Source: Rhodopseudomonas rhenobacensis (GTDB lineage Bacteria > Pseudomonadota > Alphaproteobacteria > Rhizobiales > Xanthobacteraceae). From it: a stretch of 64,000 nt of DNA. Below are positions 28,688 through 37,309 of the stretch, one piece after another. The DNA lies in contig NZ_JACHIH010000014.1 in the NCBI RefSeq assembly GCF_014203125.1, positions 50,291 through 114,290 on the forward strand, in the 5' to 3' direction. Under the pieces are notes generated by a model. The model was not told the DNA's origin and ran no database searches. It saw only the letters and a list, made by a program, of their open reading frames with translations. Each line of letters opens with the position of its first letter. Within the stretch, counting starts at the first letter, position 1. A program made the translations under genes and the position numbers.

Positions 28688-30094
28688 ATGACCGAAACGT
28701 CGCAACTGCAGTCCGTGCTCGACCGTGTCGATGCCGATTTCGACGCCAGCGTGCAGCGCTTGTTCGCGCTGCTGCGGATCAAATCGATCTCGGCCGACGC
28801 CGCGTTCGCCGAGGATTGCAAGGCCGCGGCGGCGCATCTCGCCGCCGACATCGCGACGCTCGGCTTCACCACCGAGGTGCGGCCGACCGGCGGGCATCCG
28901 GCGGTCGTGGCGCGCGGCAACGGCAATACGGGCGATCGCCCGCACGCCTTGTTTTATGGCCATTACGACGTGCAGCCGGTCGATCCGTTGAACCTGTGGC
29001 ATCGGCCGCCGTTCGAGCCCGCGATCGCCGACCATGCCGACGGCCGCAAGATCATCGTGGCGCGCGGCGCACAGGACGACAAGGGTCAGCTCTCGACCTT
29101 CATCGAAGCCTGCCGGGCGTGGAAATCGGTCGCCGGCGCTTTGCCGATCGATCTCACCATCGTGATCGAAGGCGAGGAAGAGGTCGGCTCGAAGAATTTC
29201 GTGGCGTTCCTCGAACAGCACAAGAGGGACCTCGCCGCGGACTACGCGTTGGTGTGCGACACCGGGATGTGGGACCGCGATACGCCGGCGATCACTACCT
29301 CGCTGCGCGGGCTGGTCTATGAAGAAGTGATCATCAAGGCGGCGGATCGCGATCTGCATTCCGGCATCTATGGCGGCGGCGCGCAGAATCCGATCCGGGT
29401 GCTGACGCGGATCCTCGGCGGCCTGCACGACGACAACGGTCACATCACGATTCCGGGCTTCTACGACGGCGTCAAGGACGTGCCGCCGGAGGTGCTGGAG
29501 CAGTGGAAGAAGCTCAACCTCACCGCGGAGTCGTTCCTGAAGCCGATCGGACTGTCGATCCCGGCCGGCGAAACCGATCGGCTGTTGATCGAGCAGATCT
29601 CGTCGCGGCCGACCTGCGACATCAACGGCATCGTCGGCGGCTACACCGGCGAGGGCTCGAAGACGGTGATCCCGGCGCATGCCTCCGCCAAGGTGTCGTT
29701 CCGCCTGGTCGACGGCCAGGACCCGAAAAAGATCCGCGACGCGTTCCGCGCCTACGTCACCGCGCGGCTGCCGAAGGATTGCAAGGCGGAGTTTCTCGAT
29801 CACTCCAACGCGCCGGCGATCGCGCTCGACTGGGGCATGAAGCCGCTCGCCGCGGCGAAGCGCGCGCTGACCGACGAGTGGGGCAAGGAGGCGCTCTTGG
29901 TCGGCTCCGGCGCTTCGATTCCGATCGTCGCGGATTTCAAGCGCATCCTCGACGTCGATACGCTGTTGGTCGGCTTCGGGCTCGACGACGACAACATCCA
30001 TTCGCCGAACGAGAAGTACGACGTCAAAAGCTTCCACAAGGGCATCCGCTCCTGGGTGCGGATCCTGGCAGCGCTGGCTGCGGCGCCGAAGTAG
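28688..30094 (+). CDS. M20 family metallopeptidase (dipeptidase-like)
   Basis: The ATG at 28688 follows a GAAGGAAG site; the preceding GTG at 28685 is an alternative. The 468-residue protein has the M20 metal-binding pattern: H in FYGHYDVQP near residue 100, D in GAQDDKGQLS near 133, EE in IEGEEEVGS near 166 and D in LVCDTGMW near 195, with a late His in DDDNIHSPNE. An inserted dimerisation domain lies in between. Such enzymes hydrolyse dipeptides or acylated amino acids with two zinc ions. The exact substrate cannot be read from sequence. It ends upstream of repeat elements and a terminator. Confidence 0.93.
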   Translation: MTETSQLQSVLDRVDADFDASVQRLFALLRIKSISADAAFAEDCKAAAAHLAADIATLGFTTEVRPTGGHPAVVARGNGNTGDRPHALFYGHYDVQPVDPLNLWHRPPFEPAIADHADGRKIIVARGAQDDKGQLSTFIEACRAWKSVAGALPIDLTIVIEGEEEVGSKNFVAFLEQHKRDLAADYALVCDTGMWDRDTPAITTSLRGLVYEEVIIKAADRDLHSGIYGGGAQNPIRVLTRILGGLHDDNGHITIPGFYDGVKDVPPEVLEQWKKLNLTAESFLKPIGLSIPAGETDRLLIEQISSRPTCDINGIVGGYTGEGSKTVIPAHASAKVSFRLVDGQDPKKIRDAFRAYVTARLPKDCKAEFLDHSNAPAIALDWGMKPLAAAKRALTDEWGKEALLVGSGASIPIVADFKRILDVDTLLVGFGLDDDNIHSPNEKYDVKSFHKGIRSWVRILAALAAAPK

Positions 30095-30133
30095 CACTGG
30101 CCTTGGAGCAGGGCGTCGAGCGCCATCCTCCGA

Positions 30134-30258
30134 GTCATTCCGGGGCGCGAGAGCGATAGCGCGAGCGAACCCGGAATCTTGCAACAGCCCTTCAGCGTCG
30201 TCTCGGTCGCGAGATTCCGGGTTCGCGCGCAGCTTCGCTGCGCCCGCCCCGGAATGAC
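30134..30258. repeat. REP-like palindrome, GTCATTCCGGGGCG family, copy 1
   Basis: Ends GTCATTCCGGGGCGCG and CGCCCCGGAATGAC are inverted; inner arms CCCGGAATCTTGC and CGAGATTCCGGG pair as well. A closely matching copy lies at 40740-40866. The GTCATTCCGG core also occurs inside the MITE-like elements. Confidence 0.85.
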
Positions 30259-30263
30259 CGCTG

Positions 30264-30312
30264 GTGTCCCGGCTCGCGTCGCAGCGCAAGCGCTGCAACG
30301 CGTCCGGGACAC
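30264..30312. repeat. Short palindrome (GTGTCCCGG...CCGGGACAC)
   Basis: A nearly continuous hairpin reads GTGTCCCGGCTCGCGT, then a CAGCGC/GCGCTG-type core, then ACGCGTCCGGGACAC. It is a short relative of the element at 25752-25888. Confidence 0.7.
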
Positions 30313-30326
30313 GACACGGCCAAATA

Positions 30327-30356
30327 AAAACGCCGCCCGGGATTGGGCGGCGTTTT
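30327..30356. terminator. Bidirectional rho-independent terminator
   Basis: AAAACGCCGCCC (30327-30338) pairs perfectly with GGGCGGCGTTTT (30345-30356) around a six-base loop. A and T tracts on both sides let it serve the convergent peptidase and beta-lactamase genes. Confidence 0.92.
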
Positions 30357-30479
30357 GGATAGAACGTGCAGAGGTATGTGACGCCAAGCTACAACAAAAC
30401 CGGCGGCGTTTCAATTCTGACAGCTGGCGTCGAGGCTGAGCCCGGAACCGGCGTGCAGGCACCGCGCCCGATGAAGAGG

Positions 30480-31334
30480 TCAGCCCAGCCGCTCGCCGAC
30501 GAGCTGCCCGATCGCGGCGAATACGGCTTCGAGCTGGGCTTTGGTGGGTGTGCCGCCCTGAGTATAGGCGCAAATGACCACCGGGACATTGCGGCGCGGC
30601 CAGGCGATGGCAATGTCGCCGGCGGCGTCGATGCCATTGTTGCCGGTCTTGTCGCCGATCGTCCAATGCTTCGGCAGGCCGCCGCGAAGCCGGTTGGCGC
30701 CGGTCTTGCAATCCACCATCCAGCCGGTGAGCCGGTCGCGGGACGCCGGCGTCAGCACGTCGCCCAACACCACACGACGCAGGGTGCCCGCCATCGCGAC
30801 CGGCGTCGTGGTGTTGCGCGGATCGCCGGGCGGCGAGAAGTTCAGTTCGGGTTCGTTATGGTCGAGCCGGGAGATGCCGTCGCCGGTCGCGCGCCAGAAG
30901 CCGGTGAGCGCCGCCGGTCCACCGACACGGGCCAGCAACAGGTTGGCGAAAGTGTTGTCGCTGAGTTCGACCATCGCCTTGCACATCTCGTCGACGGTCA
31001 GTCCGCCCTTGGCAAGGTTCTCCTTGGCCACCGGCGCGTAGTCGAGCAGGTCCGCGGCGGAATACGCGATCCTGGCGTCGAGGCTGTCTTCGCCGCGGTC
31101 GATGCGAGCCAGAACGAAAGCCGCGAGCGAGGCCTTGAACGTGCTGCACATCACCCGACGCTCGTCCGCGCGCCATGCGATCGTCGTGCCCGTCGTCAGG
31201 TTTTCGGCGTAAAGGCCGATCCGGCCGCCGCTGTCGCGCTCGTAGCTTTGCAGCGCCGGCGGCGCGTCGTCGGCCACGGCCGACCATGCGGCGAAGCCTG
31301 GAACGGTGGCCAATAACAGTCGTCGCGTCAGCAT
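30480..31334 (-). CDS. Class A beta-lactamase
   Basis: The start at 31334 (MLTRRLLLATVPGFAAWSA) gives 284 residues with a twin-arginine-like signal peptide. All class A landmarks are present. The nucleophile motif STFK has S64 and K67, SDN is at residues 125-127, the omega-loop glutamate is E161 in EPELN, and KTG is at 229-231. It hydrolyses beta-lactams in the periplasm. A Cys precedes the nucleophile (CSTFK), as in KPC/NMC carbapenemases, but the partner Cys after KTG is absent (KTGNNG), so that disulfide cannot form. No AmpR- or BlaI-type regulator gene is adjacent. The spectrum is not predictable from sequence. Confidence 0.95.
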   Translation of the reverse strand: MLTRRLLLATVPGFAAWSAVADDAPPALQSYERDSGGRIGLYAENLTTGTTIAWRADERRVMCSTFKASLAAFVLARIDRGEDSLDARIAYSAADLLDYAPVAKENLAKGGLTVDEMCKAMVELSDNTFANLLLARVGGPAALTGFWRATGDGISRLDHNEPELNFSPPGDPRNTTTPVAMAGTLRRVVLGDVLTPASRDRLTGWMVDCKTGANRLRGGLPKHWTIGDKTGNNGIDAAGDIAIAWPRRNVPVVICAYTQGGTPTKAQLEAVFAAIGQLVGERLG

Positions 31335-31377
31335 GGGCGGGCCTCTACGCAAAGAGGGGGCGGCGCCGCGCCGGGGG

Positions 31378-33027
31378 CTACGGCGCCGGGATCGACAACA
31401 GGCTGGAGATGCTCTGTCTGCGGATGTCGTAGACCCGCGCGAACACCACGTCGTCGCGCTTGATCTCGGCGATGATCGGCGCGTTCAGGCCCTTGCAGTA
31501 GAATTCGCCGAGCGTCATGGCGAAGTCGGCGGCCTGGCTGTCCCAGCCGATGGTGAAGTCCGGACCCAGCGCCACCTGTGCCGGACGCTGCGGGCCGCAC
31601 ACCGCGACCTTCCATTTGCGGCCGCGCGGCGGCACTTCCTGGCGCTCGGCGATTTCGTCGCGCAGCGCGTCGGAGGCCTGCTTCAGCGCCAAGCCCCAAT
31701 AGTCCAGCATGAACAGCGATTCGGCGCTGCGCACGGTGCCGGCGACGTGGTTGAAGTGGGTGTACTGATAGGGATGCAGCCGGATCATCTCGGCCAGCGG
31801 CAGCATCAGCCCGAAGCCGAAGATCGCCACCGCCGCGGCCTGCGAGCCGAGGTGGCGGGCGCCGATCCAGTCCATCAGCCGCGCCAGCGCGACGCCGGCC
31901 AGCACCGCCATCGGCGGGATCACGAAGATGAAGTGGCGGATGCCGTTGTACAGCGCCGGGCGTTTCACCATGGCGATGATCAAGGGCAGCGTCGCCGCCA
32001 CCGTCAGCATCAACAGGATGGTCTTGCGCCGCGGCGTCTCGTTGTTCCGCGACAGCGCCACGATGGTCATCACCACGCCGCCGGCGGCGAGGGCGAGCAG
32101 CACTTCGGGCAATTGCAGCGCGAACAGCGTCGGCAGATAGGACCACGGCATGTCGGGCACCGACACCAGCGCGCCGTCGAACATCTCCTTCCAGGGCTTT
32201 TCGAAGAAGTGCGAGAAGTAGGTCAGGGCGCGCAGCGGGTTGGCCGGCTCCATGATCGACCACGGCCAGATCAGCCCCATCACCAGATAGCCGAAGATCA
32301 GGCCGGGAATCAGCGCGAAGCTCATCGAGGCGAAGCGGCGGCCGGCTTCGCGCAGGCCGTTGCTGCGGACTTCCTCGATCAGCAGCGGGATAAAGCCGAT
32401 CAGCGCATAGACCAGCGCCAGGCCGCCGAGGATCCGAGAGCCGATCGACAGCCCGGCGCCGAGGCCTACGATCAGCACCGTTTGCGGCGAGGGCCGGGGA
32501 TATTCTTCGGCGAGGCGGACCAGGCCGAGCATCAGGATCACCATCGCGACGGCGAACGGCGCATCCTTCGGATTCATGAACATGTGGCCGTAGAAGGTCG
32601 GGCACAGCGCCAGCAGCAACAGCGCCGAGAGCCCGGCGAACGGGCCGCCGACGCGGCGCGCCAGCCGCCAGGTCACCGCCAGACCGATGACGCCGACCAC
32701 GGCGCCGAGCAGCCGTCTGGTTTCGAACAATTCCAGCGGAATGATCTTGTGCAGCAGCGCCGCCGCGATATCAAAGCCGCCGCCATACATGTAGAGATTG
32801 GCGAACGACAGCGCTGCGGTGTCGCGGAAGCCGGAGCCGTACATCCGCAGCAGCAGATCGGCATATTCGGCGTGGGTGTAGTCGTCCCAGCCGAGGCCGT
32901 AGTCGCGAAATGTCAGCCCTGCGATCAGGCTGACCACGGCGAGCACCGCGATCGAAAGGTCGTCGCAAGTTCGTTCCGCCGAGCGCCGCACGGGCGTATC
33001 GAAGGAAGAAGTCGTTATGGCTGACAT
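31378..33027 (-). CDS. GT39/ArnT-like integral membrane glycosyltransferase
   Basis: The 549-residue protein has about ten membrane helices. The first extracytoplasmic loop carries acidic residues (DYGLGWDDYTHAEYADLL) in the position of the catalytic aspartate of GT-C enzymes. A later loop has FMNPKDAPFAVAM, a PMT/GT39-type motif. Such enzymes move sugars from polyprenyl-phosphate donors to lipid or protein acceptors on the periplasmic side. The C-terminal soluble part (FTIGWDSQAADFAMTLGEF) has no recognised fold. Donor and acceptor are unknown. It is encoded 43 bases upstream of the beta-lactamase gene on the same strand. Confidence 0.8.
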   Translation of the reverse strand: MSAITTSSFDTPVRRSAERTCDDLSIAVLAVVSLIAGLTFRDYGLGWDDYTHAEYADLLLRMYGSGFRDTAALSFANLYMYGGGFDIAAALLHKIIPLELFETRRLLGAVVGVIGLAVTWRLARRVGGPFAGLSALLLLALCPTFYGHMFMNPKDAPFAVAMVILMLGLVRLAEEYPRPSPQTVLIVGLGAGLSIGSRILGGLALVYALIGFIPLLIEEVRSNGLREAGRRFASMSFALIPGLIFGYLVMGLIWPWSIMEPANPLRALTYFSHFFEKPWKEMFDGALVSVPDMPWSYLPTLFALQLPEVLLALAAGGVVMTIVALSRNNETPRRKTILLMLTVAATLPLIIAMVKRPALYNGIRHFIFVIPPMAVLAGVALARLMDWIGARHLGSQAAAVAIFGFGLMLPLAEMIRLHPYQYTHFNHVAGTVRSAESLFMLDYWGLALKQASDALRDEIAERQEVPPRGRKWKVAVCGPQRPAQVALGPDFTIGWDSQAADFAMTLGEFYCKGLNAPIIAEIKRDDVVFARVYDIRRQSISSLLSIPAP

Positions 33028-33341
33028 GACCGTTGATTAACCCAGCGTCCCAGTGACCCAACAGTTTGGCGCGTCGGGCCCATTCCCGGGGCGTCTATAG
33101 CCCATTTCCGTCACCAAGTAATTTGTAATTACGGCGCAATTTATCCTTCGCATGCTGCCATGCAAAAGCGTGTGACGCCGGTGAACCTGGCGTTTTTCAT
33201 AGCCGGCATCTGATGAACGGCAGCTGAAGACAACAAGTTGTTTGAAAACCACACCGCCAATTGCAGGTTGGCGACCCGCGCCCTATGACGTTATCTTGGC
33301 AATGGCTGACGCGCGGACGCGGCGGCGGCGTGGAGTAGAGA
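33028..33341. other. Divergent intergenic region, no gene seen
   Basis: About 310 bases separate two divergent genes. It should contain both promoters, but I see no convincing boxes, repeat or small gene. A GGAGTAGAGA ribosome site at its right end belongs to the next gene. Confidence 0.4.
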
Positions 33342-34328
33342 ATGATTTTGCTGTTGGTGGCCGGATTTGGCCTGCTCGTCACCGGGCTGACGGCGATCGC
33401 GTTCGGTATCCCGGTAAAGGAATTCAGCTTCGGCAACACGCTGATCCTGTGCGGCACCATCGTGGCGTCCACCGGCGCATTGATGCTCGGAATGCGTGCG
33501 GCGGCGAGTGCGCTGCGCGCAACCGTCTTGGGAGCGCCCGCCGCCACCGCTACTGCACCGCAATCCAATATCCCGGCGCGACGACTGCCGCCGCTGGATC
33601 CGCCGGTGCCGGACCGTGCGCCGGGCGAGGGCGAGACCTTCCTGTTCAGCCGCGACCGGCCCTCGACCGAGCGCCCGGACAGTTCGGCGAGCGCGAGTTC
33701 GCCCGCGCGGACCACCGAGCGTGCGGAGACGGACAGATCCGCGGCGTCGGCCGAGTCCGGCTCGCCGCCGCCGTGGCGCGACGAGATCGCGCGGGACCGC
33801 GGCCGGACCCGCAGCGCGCCGCCGCCGCGATCCGCGGAGCCGGAGCCTGAGCCCGAGCCCACGGCTGAGTCCGAAGCGTCAGCGCCGAGCGAATCGACGC
33901 AGAAGCAGCGGCGCAACCTGTTGTTCGCCTCCAGCCGCCGCGAGCGCGAACGCGCAGCACGCGCCGCACAGGCCGGCGAGGCGGCGGCCGCAGGGCTTCC
34001 GGAGCTGCCGCTGTTGGCGAACGAGCCGCGCCGCACCACCTTCGAAGAAGCCTGGCCGGAAACCGAGCGCGCCCGCCCCGAGCCGCTGCGCGCCCGGCTT
34101 TTCCCCGGGGCCGAGGCGCATGACCCGACCGCGGCCAACGAGCCGGCCGTGCCGGCCTCCGACGGGCCCGAAGCGGCGCCGCAGGTCACGGTGCTGAAGT
34201 CCGGCGTGGTTGATGGCATGGCCTATTCGTTATATTCAGACGGATCGATCGAAGCCGAGATGCCCGAGGGCAAGATGCACTTCGCCTCGATCGACGAACT
34301 GCGGTCGCACCTCGACCAACGCAGTTGA
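33342..34328 (+). CDS. Two-helix membrane protein with a long disordered middle
   Basis: The 328-residue protein opens with two membrane helices (MILLLVAGFGLLVTGLTAI and ILCGTIVASTGALMLGM). A long Pro/Glu/Ser/Arg-rich segment of about 210 residues follows. A short ordered C-terminal unit comes last (TVLKSGVVDGMAYSLYSDGS, then EGKMHFASIDELRSHL). The last unit resembles small beta domains found at the end of envelope proteins. The start has GGAGTAGAGA directly before it. No enzyme motif is present and the function is unknown. It lies just upstream of a MucR-like regulator gene but about 240 bases away. Confidence 0.75.
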   Translation: MILLLVAGFGLLVTGLTAIAFGIPVKEFSFGNTLILCGTIVASTGALMLGMRAAASALRATVLGAPAATATAPQSNIPARRLPPLDPPVPDRAPGEGETFLFSRDRPSTERPDSSASASSPARTTERAETDRSAASAESGSPPPWRDEIARDRGRTRSAPPPRSAEPEPEPEPTAESEASAPSESTQKQRRNLLFASSRRERERAARAAQAGEAAAAGLPELPLLANEPRRTTFEEAWPETERARPEPLRARLFPGAEAHDPTAANEPAVPASDGPEAAPQVTVLKSGVVDGMAYSLYSDGSIEAEMPEGKMHFASIDELRSHLDQRS

Positions 34329-34570
34329 CCGGGGTTTATTGCGCAACACTTGCAAAGCGAAATAAAGCCGCCGCATGGCAGCGTTGTTCTTGTCTTGCGC
34401 AAAGCAATCGCCAATAATCGGCGAGTAAAGGCAGCGATCCGCAAGCGCCGGTCGTGGTATCTTGGTCCGTTCCGGGCATGCCTCGGGGCGCCGAGCCGTT
34501 GCGACTTCTCGCCACCGTATCCACAGATCAGGCGTCGGCAAAGTTTCAGGCGTCAGCAAAGTTCAAGGTC

Positions 34571-34990
34571 ATGACCGACAGCACGGGTAAAAGCTTCATC
34601 GATCTCACGGCGACCATCGTCTCCGCCTATGTGAGCAACAACCCGACCCCGGCCGCGGATTTGCCGGGCCTGATCGGGCAGATTCATGCGGCGCTGGTGC
34701 GGGTGTCGGCCGGCAAGGTCGAGCCGCCGCCGGAGCCGGCGAAGCCCGCGGTGTCGCTGAAGAAGTCGATGACGGCGGATTATCTGGTCTGTCTGGAGGA
34801 CGGCAAGCGCTTCAAATCGCTGAAGCGGCATCTGCGCACGCAGTACAACATGACCCCGGAGCAATACCGCGACAAATGGGGCCTGGCGCCGGATTATCCG
34901 ATGGTGGCGCCGAACTACGCGGTGGCGCGCTCGCAGCTCGCCAAGAAGATGGGGCTCGGCCAGCAACGCCGGCGCCGCGGCGGCAAATAG
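34571..34990 (+). CDS. MucR/Ros family transcriptional regulator lacking canonical zinc ligands
   Basis: From the ATG at 34571 the protein has 139 residues. The family core [20 protein letters not shown] continues [20 protein letters not shown] and ends [20 protein letters not shown]. In Agrobacterium Ros the zinc finger uses two Cys and two His. Here the second Cys is Asp (CLED) and the second His position falls in RTQY, so the metal site is probably incomplete. Zinc-free relatives are known in Mesorhizobium. MucR proteins bind AT-rich DNA and control exopolysaccharide, motility and cell-cycle genes. The regulon here cannot be inferred. Confidence 0.92.
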   Translation: MTDSTGKSFIDLTATIVSAYVSNNPTPAADLPGLIGQIHAALVRVSAGKVEPPPEPAKPAVSLKKSMTADYLVCLEDGKRFKSLKRHLRTQYNMTPEQYRDKWGLAPDYPMVAPNYAVARSQLAKKMGLGQQRRRRGGK

Positions 34991-35113
34991 ACCGCGGGCA
35001 GGGCTCGCCCGCAGCGGCGAGCCGGCCACCTGAATAAATTCACGAGGATCGCTATCCCCGGGGCTTGCCAGGCCGACTAGGATGTATGAAAATATTCCTA
35101 GAAAGGCCCGCCC

Positions 35114-35509
35114 ATGCTCGACGCCGCTGCCGTCTCCGATCGTTCTTCCGCTCCACTCGCACCGCCCAGCCAAGCTTCGTCACCCGACCGAATCGTGCAG
35201 CGCGTGGTGGGCTGCGTCGCCGCCGATTTCGGGCTCGACGCCGGCCTCTTGACCGCGGCGCGGCGCGGCTCGCCGCGGGTGGCGCTGGCCCGCCAGGTCG
35301 CGATGTATCTCAGCCACGTCGGCTTCGCGCTGAGCTTCGAAACCGTCGGCCGGCTGTTCGGCCGCGATCGCACCACGGTGGCGCACGCCTGCCGCGTGGT
35401 CGAGGACAGCCGCGACGACGTCTGGATGGATTGCCGGCTGGCGACGCTGGAACGGGCCTGCGGCCTCGGCGCCGCGCCGGCTCAGCGCGCGACGGAGGGC
35501 CGGCGATGA
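35114..35509 (+). CDS. DnaA domain IV-like helix-turn-helix protein
   Basis: The 131-residue protein is a free-standing DnaA C-terminal domain. ARRGSPRVALARQVAMYLS is followed by FETVGRLFGRDRTTVAHAC, which matches the DnaA-box recognition signature (RDRTTVxHA). It lacks the DnaA AAA+ ATPase domain, so it may compete for or regulate DnaA boxes rather than start replication. Its stop overlaps the start of the DUF6456 gene (ATGA), so the two are translationally coupled. Related pairs occur in other Rhizobiales. Confidence 0.88.
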   Translation: MLDAAAVSDRSSAPLAPPSQASSPDRIVQRVVGCVAADFGLDAGLLTAARRGSPRVALARQVAMYLSHVGFALSFETVGRLFGRDRTTVAHACRVVEDSRDDVWMDCRLATLERACGLGAAPAQRATEGRR

Positions 35510-36135
35510 CTCGCACCCGCAGCGCCCGCCGACCCGCAAGCGCCAAGCTCGCGCAGCCTGCCGACGACATCGCCGAGGCCATCGACGGCTTCCGCGCCCA
35601 ACATCTCGATCTGTCGCGCCGCGAGGTGATGACCGCGGCGGGTCTCGCGCGCGTCACGGTGAACGACGGCGAGAGCCCGCTGGCCTGGCTCGCCCGTCGC
35701 AAGGGCCGCGACGGCCGCGCCATGATCACGCCGACGCAATTCATCGCCGGCGAGAAGCTGCGTGGCGACTTCACCCGCGGACAATTGACGCCGCGGGTCA
35801 CCTCGAGCTGGGAGGCGCCAACCGGACGGCGCGGTCCCGGCGGCGGCGCCGGCGAAATGACCGATCTGGTGATCGCGTCGCGGCAGCGGCTGCGCGCCGC
35901 GCTGGAGGCCTGCGGTCCGGAATTCGCCGGGCTGTTGATGGACGTGTGCTGCTTTTTGCACGGCCTCGAAGAGGTCGAGAGCCGACGCGGCTGGCCGTCG
36001 CGCTCCGCCAAGGTGGTGCTGCAACTGGCGCTGGATCGGCTGGCGCGGCACTACGGCCTCGACGATAAGGCGACCGGCGCCGCCGCGGCGCGGCTGCGCA
36101 CTTGGCTCGCCGACGACGCCGGCTTCAGCGCATGA
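35506..36135 (+). CDS. DUF6456 domain protein
   Basis: The 209-residue protein starts in the stop of the DnaA-like gene. Its C-terminal part, with ITPTQFIAGEKLRGDFTRGQ near residue 85 and DVCCFLHGLEEVESRRGWPS near 146, then LALDRLARHYGL, is the DUF6456 pattern. Other family members often have helix-turn-helix domains in the same chain. Here that function is supplied by the coupled neighbour. A DNA-related regulatory role is an inference. The stop codon lies in a rhizobial palindromic repeat. Confidence 0.82.
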   Translation: MTRTRSARRPASAKLAQPADDIAEAIDGFRAQHLDLSRREVMTAAGLARVTVNDGESPLAWLARRKGRDGRAMITPTQFIAGEKLRGDFTRGQLTPRVTSSWEAPTGRRGPGGGAGEMTDLVIASRQRLRAALEACGPEFAGLLMDVCCFLHGLEEVESRRGWPSRSAKVVLQLALDRLARHYGLDDKATGAAAARLRTWLADDAGFSA

Positions 36136-36233
36136 TCCCGAAAAGTAGGTACCGATTTTCGGAACAGATCATGCTCAATCAAAAAGCTAAAGCAGGATAA
36201 CGGTTCGAAGCAACGTCATCCTGCTTTAGCCTC
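36130..36233. repeat. Rhizobial intergenic palindrome overlapping a stop codon
   Basis: GCATGATCCCGAAAAGT at the left pairs with TTTTCGGAACAGATCATGC. A second hairpin (GCTAAAGCAGGAT with ATCCTGCTTTAGC) follows. This is the very common GCATGATCCCGAAAA-type repeat of Rhizobiales. Its first bases contain the TGA of the DUF6456 gene. Confidence 0.8.
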
Positions 36234-36239
36234 GGCTGA

Positions 36240-36668
36240 TCAGGTGGAGGCAGCGAGGGTGTCGCGGGCGTCGTGGCGGATCCGCTCGACCATCGAGCGC
36301 AGCCCGTTGGAGCGCTGCGGCGTCAGATGTTCGCGGAAGCCGAGTTCGTCGAACACCGCGAGCGGCTCGGCTTCGAGGATCTGCTTCGGCGAACGGCCGG
36401 ACACCAGTGTCAGCAGGATCGCGATCAAGCCGCGCACGATATGCGCGTCGCTGTCGCCGAGGTAGCTGAGACGCGGCTCGCCGTTGTCGTCGCGCTCGAG
36501 CTTGCGCGACAGCCAGACCTGGCTGGCGCAGCCGGAGACCTTGTTGGCGGCGTTGTGCTCGGACTCCGGCATCGGCTCGAGCGTGCGGCCGAGTTCGATG
36601 ACGTAGCGATAGCGGTCGTCCCACTCATCGAGCAGTGCGAAATTCTCTCTGATGTCGTCGATCGTCAT
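36240..36668 (-). CDS. sufE: Cysteine desulfuration protein SufE
   Basis: The 142-residue protein has the SufE fold motifs. The active-site Cys lies in NKVSGCASQVWLSRKL near residue 47, and the C-terminal EHLTPQRSNGLRSMVERI is typical. It accepts persulfide sulfur from SufS and passes it to the SufBCD scaffold in Fe-S cluster assembly. The rest of the suf operon is not here; stand-alone sufE genes are common in alphaproteobacteria. Confidence 0.95.
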   Translation of the reverse strand: MTIDDIRENFALLDEWDDRYRYVIELGRTLEPMPESEHNAANKVSGCASQVWLSRKLERDDNGEPRLSYLGDSDAHIVRGLIAILLTLVSGRSPKQILEAEPLAVFDELGFREHLTPQRSNGLRSMVERIRHDARDTLAAST

Positions 36669-36898
36669 CGCGTCGTGTCCATTCAGCTGCGCGGGCTCGC
36701 CGTCGCGGCAGCACGAGCCGCGGATAAGCGAGCATGGAACCCGACAGATATATGGGATCGCGCGACCTCGAAAGCGATATCGACGCCGAGTTGCGAATTT
36801 GCGCGGTCGTGGGAACCGCGCTCACGCGGGGCTGCACGATCGCAAGGCCGGCGGCCCGCGCCGCGGGCATGTTGCGGCGGCGCTGGGCGCAGAATGCT

Positions 36899-37309
36899 CT
36901 AATTGGCGGCAGTGGTTTCCGGCGGTGACAACCGCCATTCGGTCACCAGATCGTCCGGCGTCAGCGTGTCCTGATGCGTTGCGTCGGCGTCAGCGACGCC
37001 GTCGATCGAGCCGGTGTGGTCGTTGCCGCGCTTCTCGTCGGTGCCGCGCTTCTCGATGATGATCTGATAGATCTTGCGCGCGCCGTCGGTGGCGCGCTGG
37101 CCGATCACGGTCGCGGCCTTGTCGCCGATCTCGCAGGCGGCCGGCTGCCGCTTGCAGAACTGACTCATGTCCGACACCGCGGCGGTCGCGGCGGTCACCG
37201 CCTCGGAGGCGCCGAGCTGCGGCAGCTTGTCGGATTCAGGTGTCTTCTCTCTTGGCAGCAGCACGAGCACCAGCCCAAGCCAAAACGCCATGCGAAGCAG
37301 GAAAAACAT
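36899..37309 (-). CDS. DUF5330 family membrane-anchored protein
   Basis: The start at 37309 (MFFLLRMAFWLGLVLVLLP) gives 136 residues; an earlier start at 37333 is possible. One N-terminal membrane helix is followed by an extracytoplasmic part. Its conserved MSQFCKRQPAACEIGDKAA carries two Cys that could form a disulfide, followed by GARKIYQIIIEKRG. This is the DUF5330 pattern found in Rhizobiales. The acidic C-terminus is probably disordered. The function is unknown. Confidence 0.8.
   Translation of the reverse strand: MFFLLRMAFWLGLVLVLLPREKTPESDKLPQLGASEAVTAATAAVSDMSQFCKRQPAACEIGDKAATVIGQRATDGARKIYQIIIEKRGTDEKRGNDHTGSIDGVADADATHQDTLTPDDLVTEWRLSPPETTAAN

Noticed and set aside
31306..33024. 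A 572-codon plus-strand frame
   Set aside because: It is antisense to the membrane glycosyltransferase and consists mostly of Arg, His, Gln and Asp.
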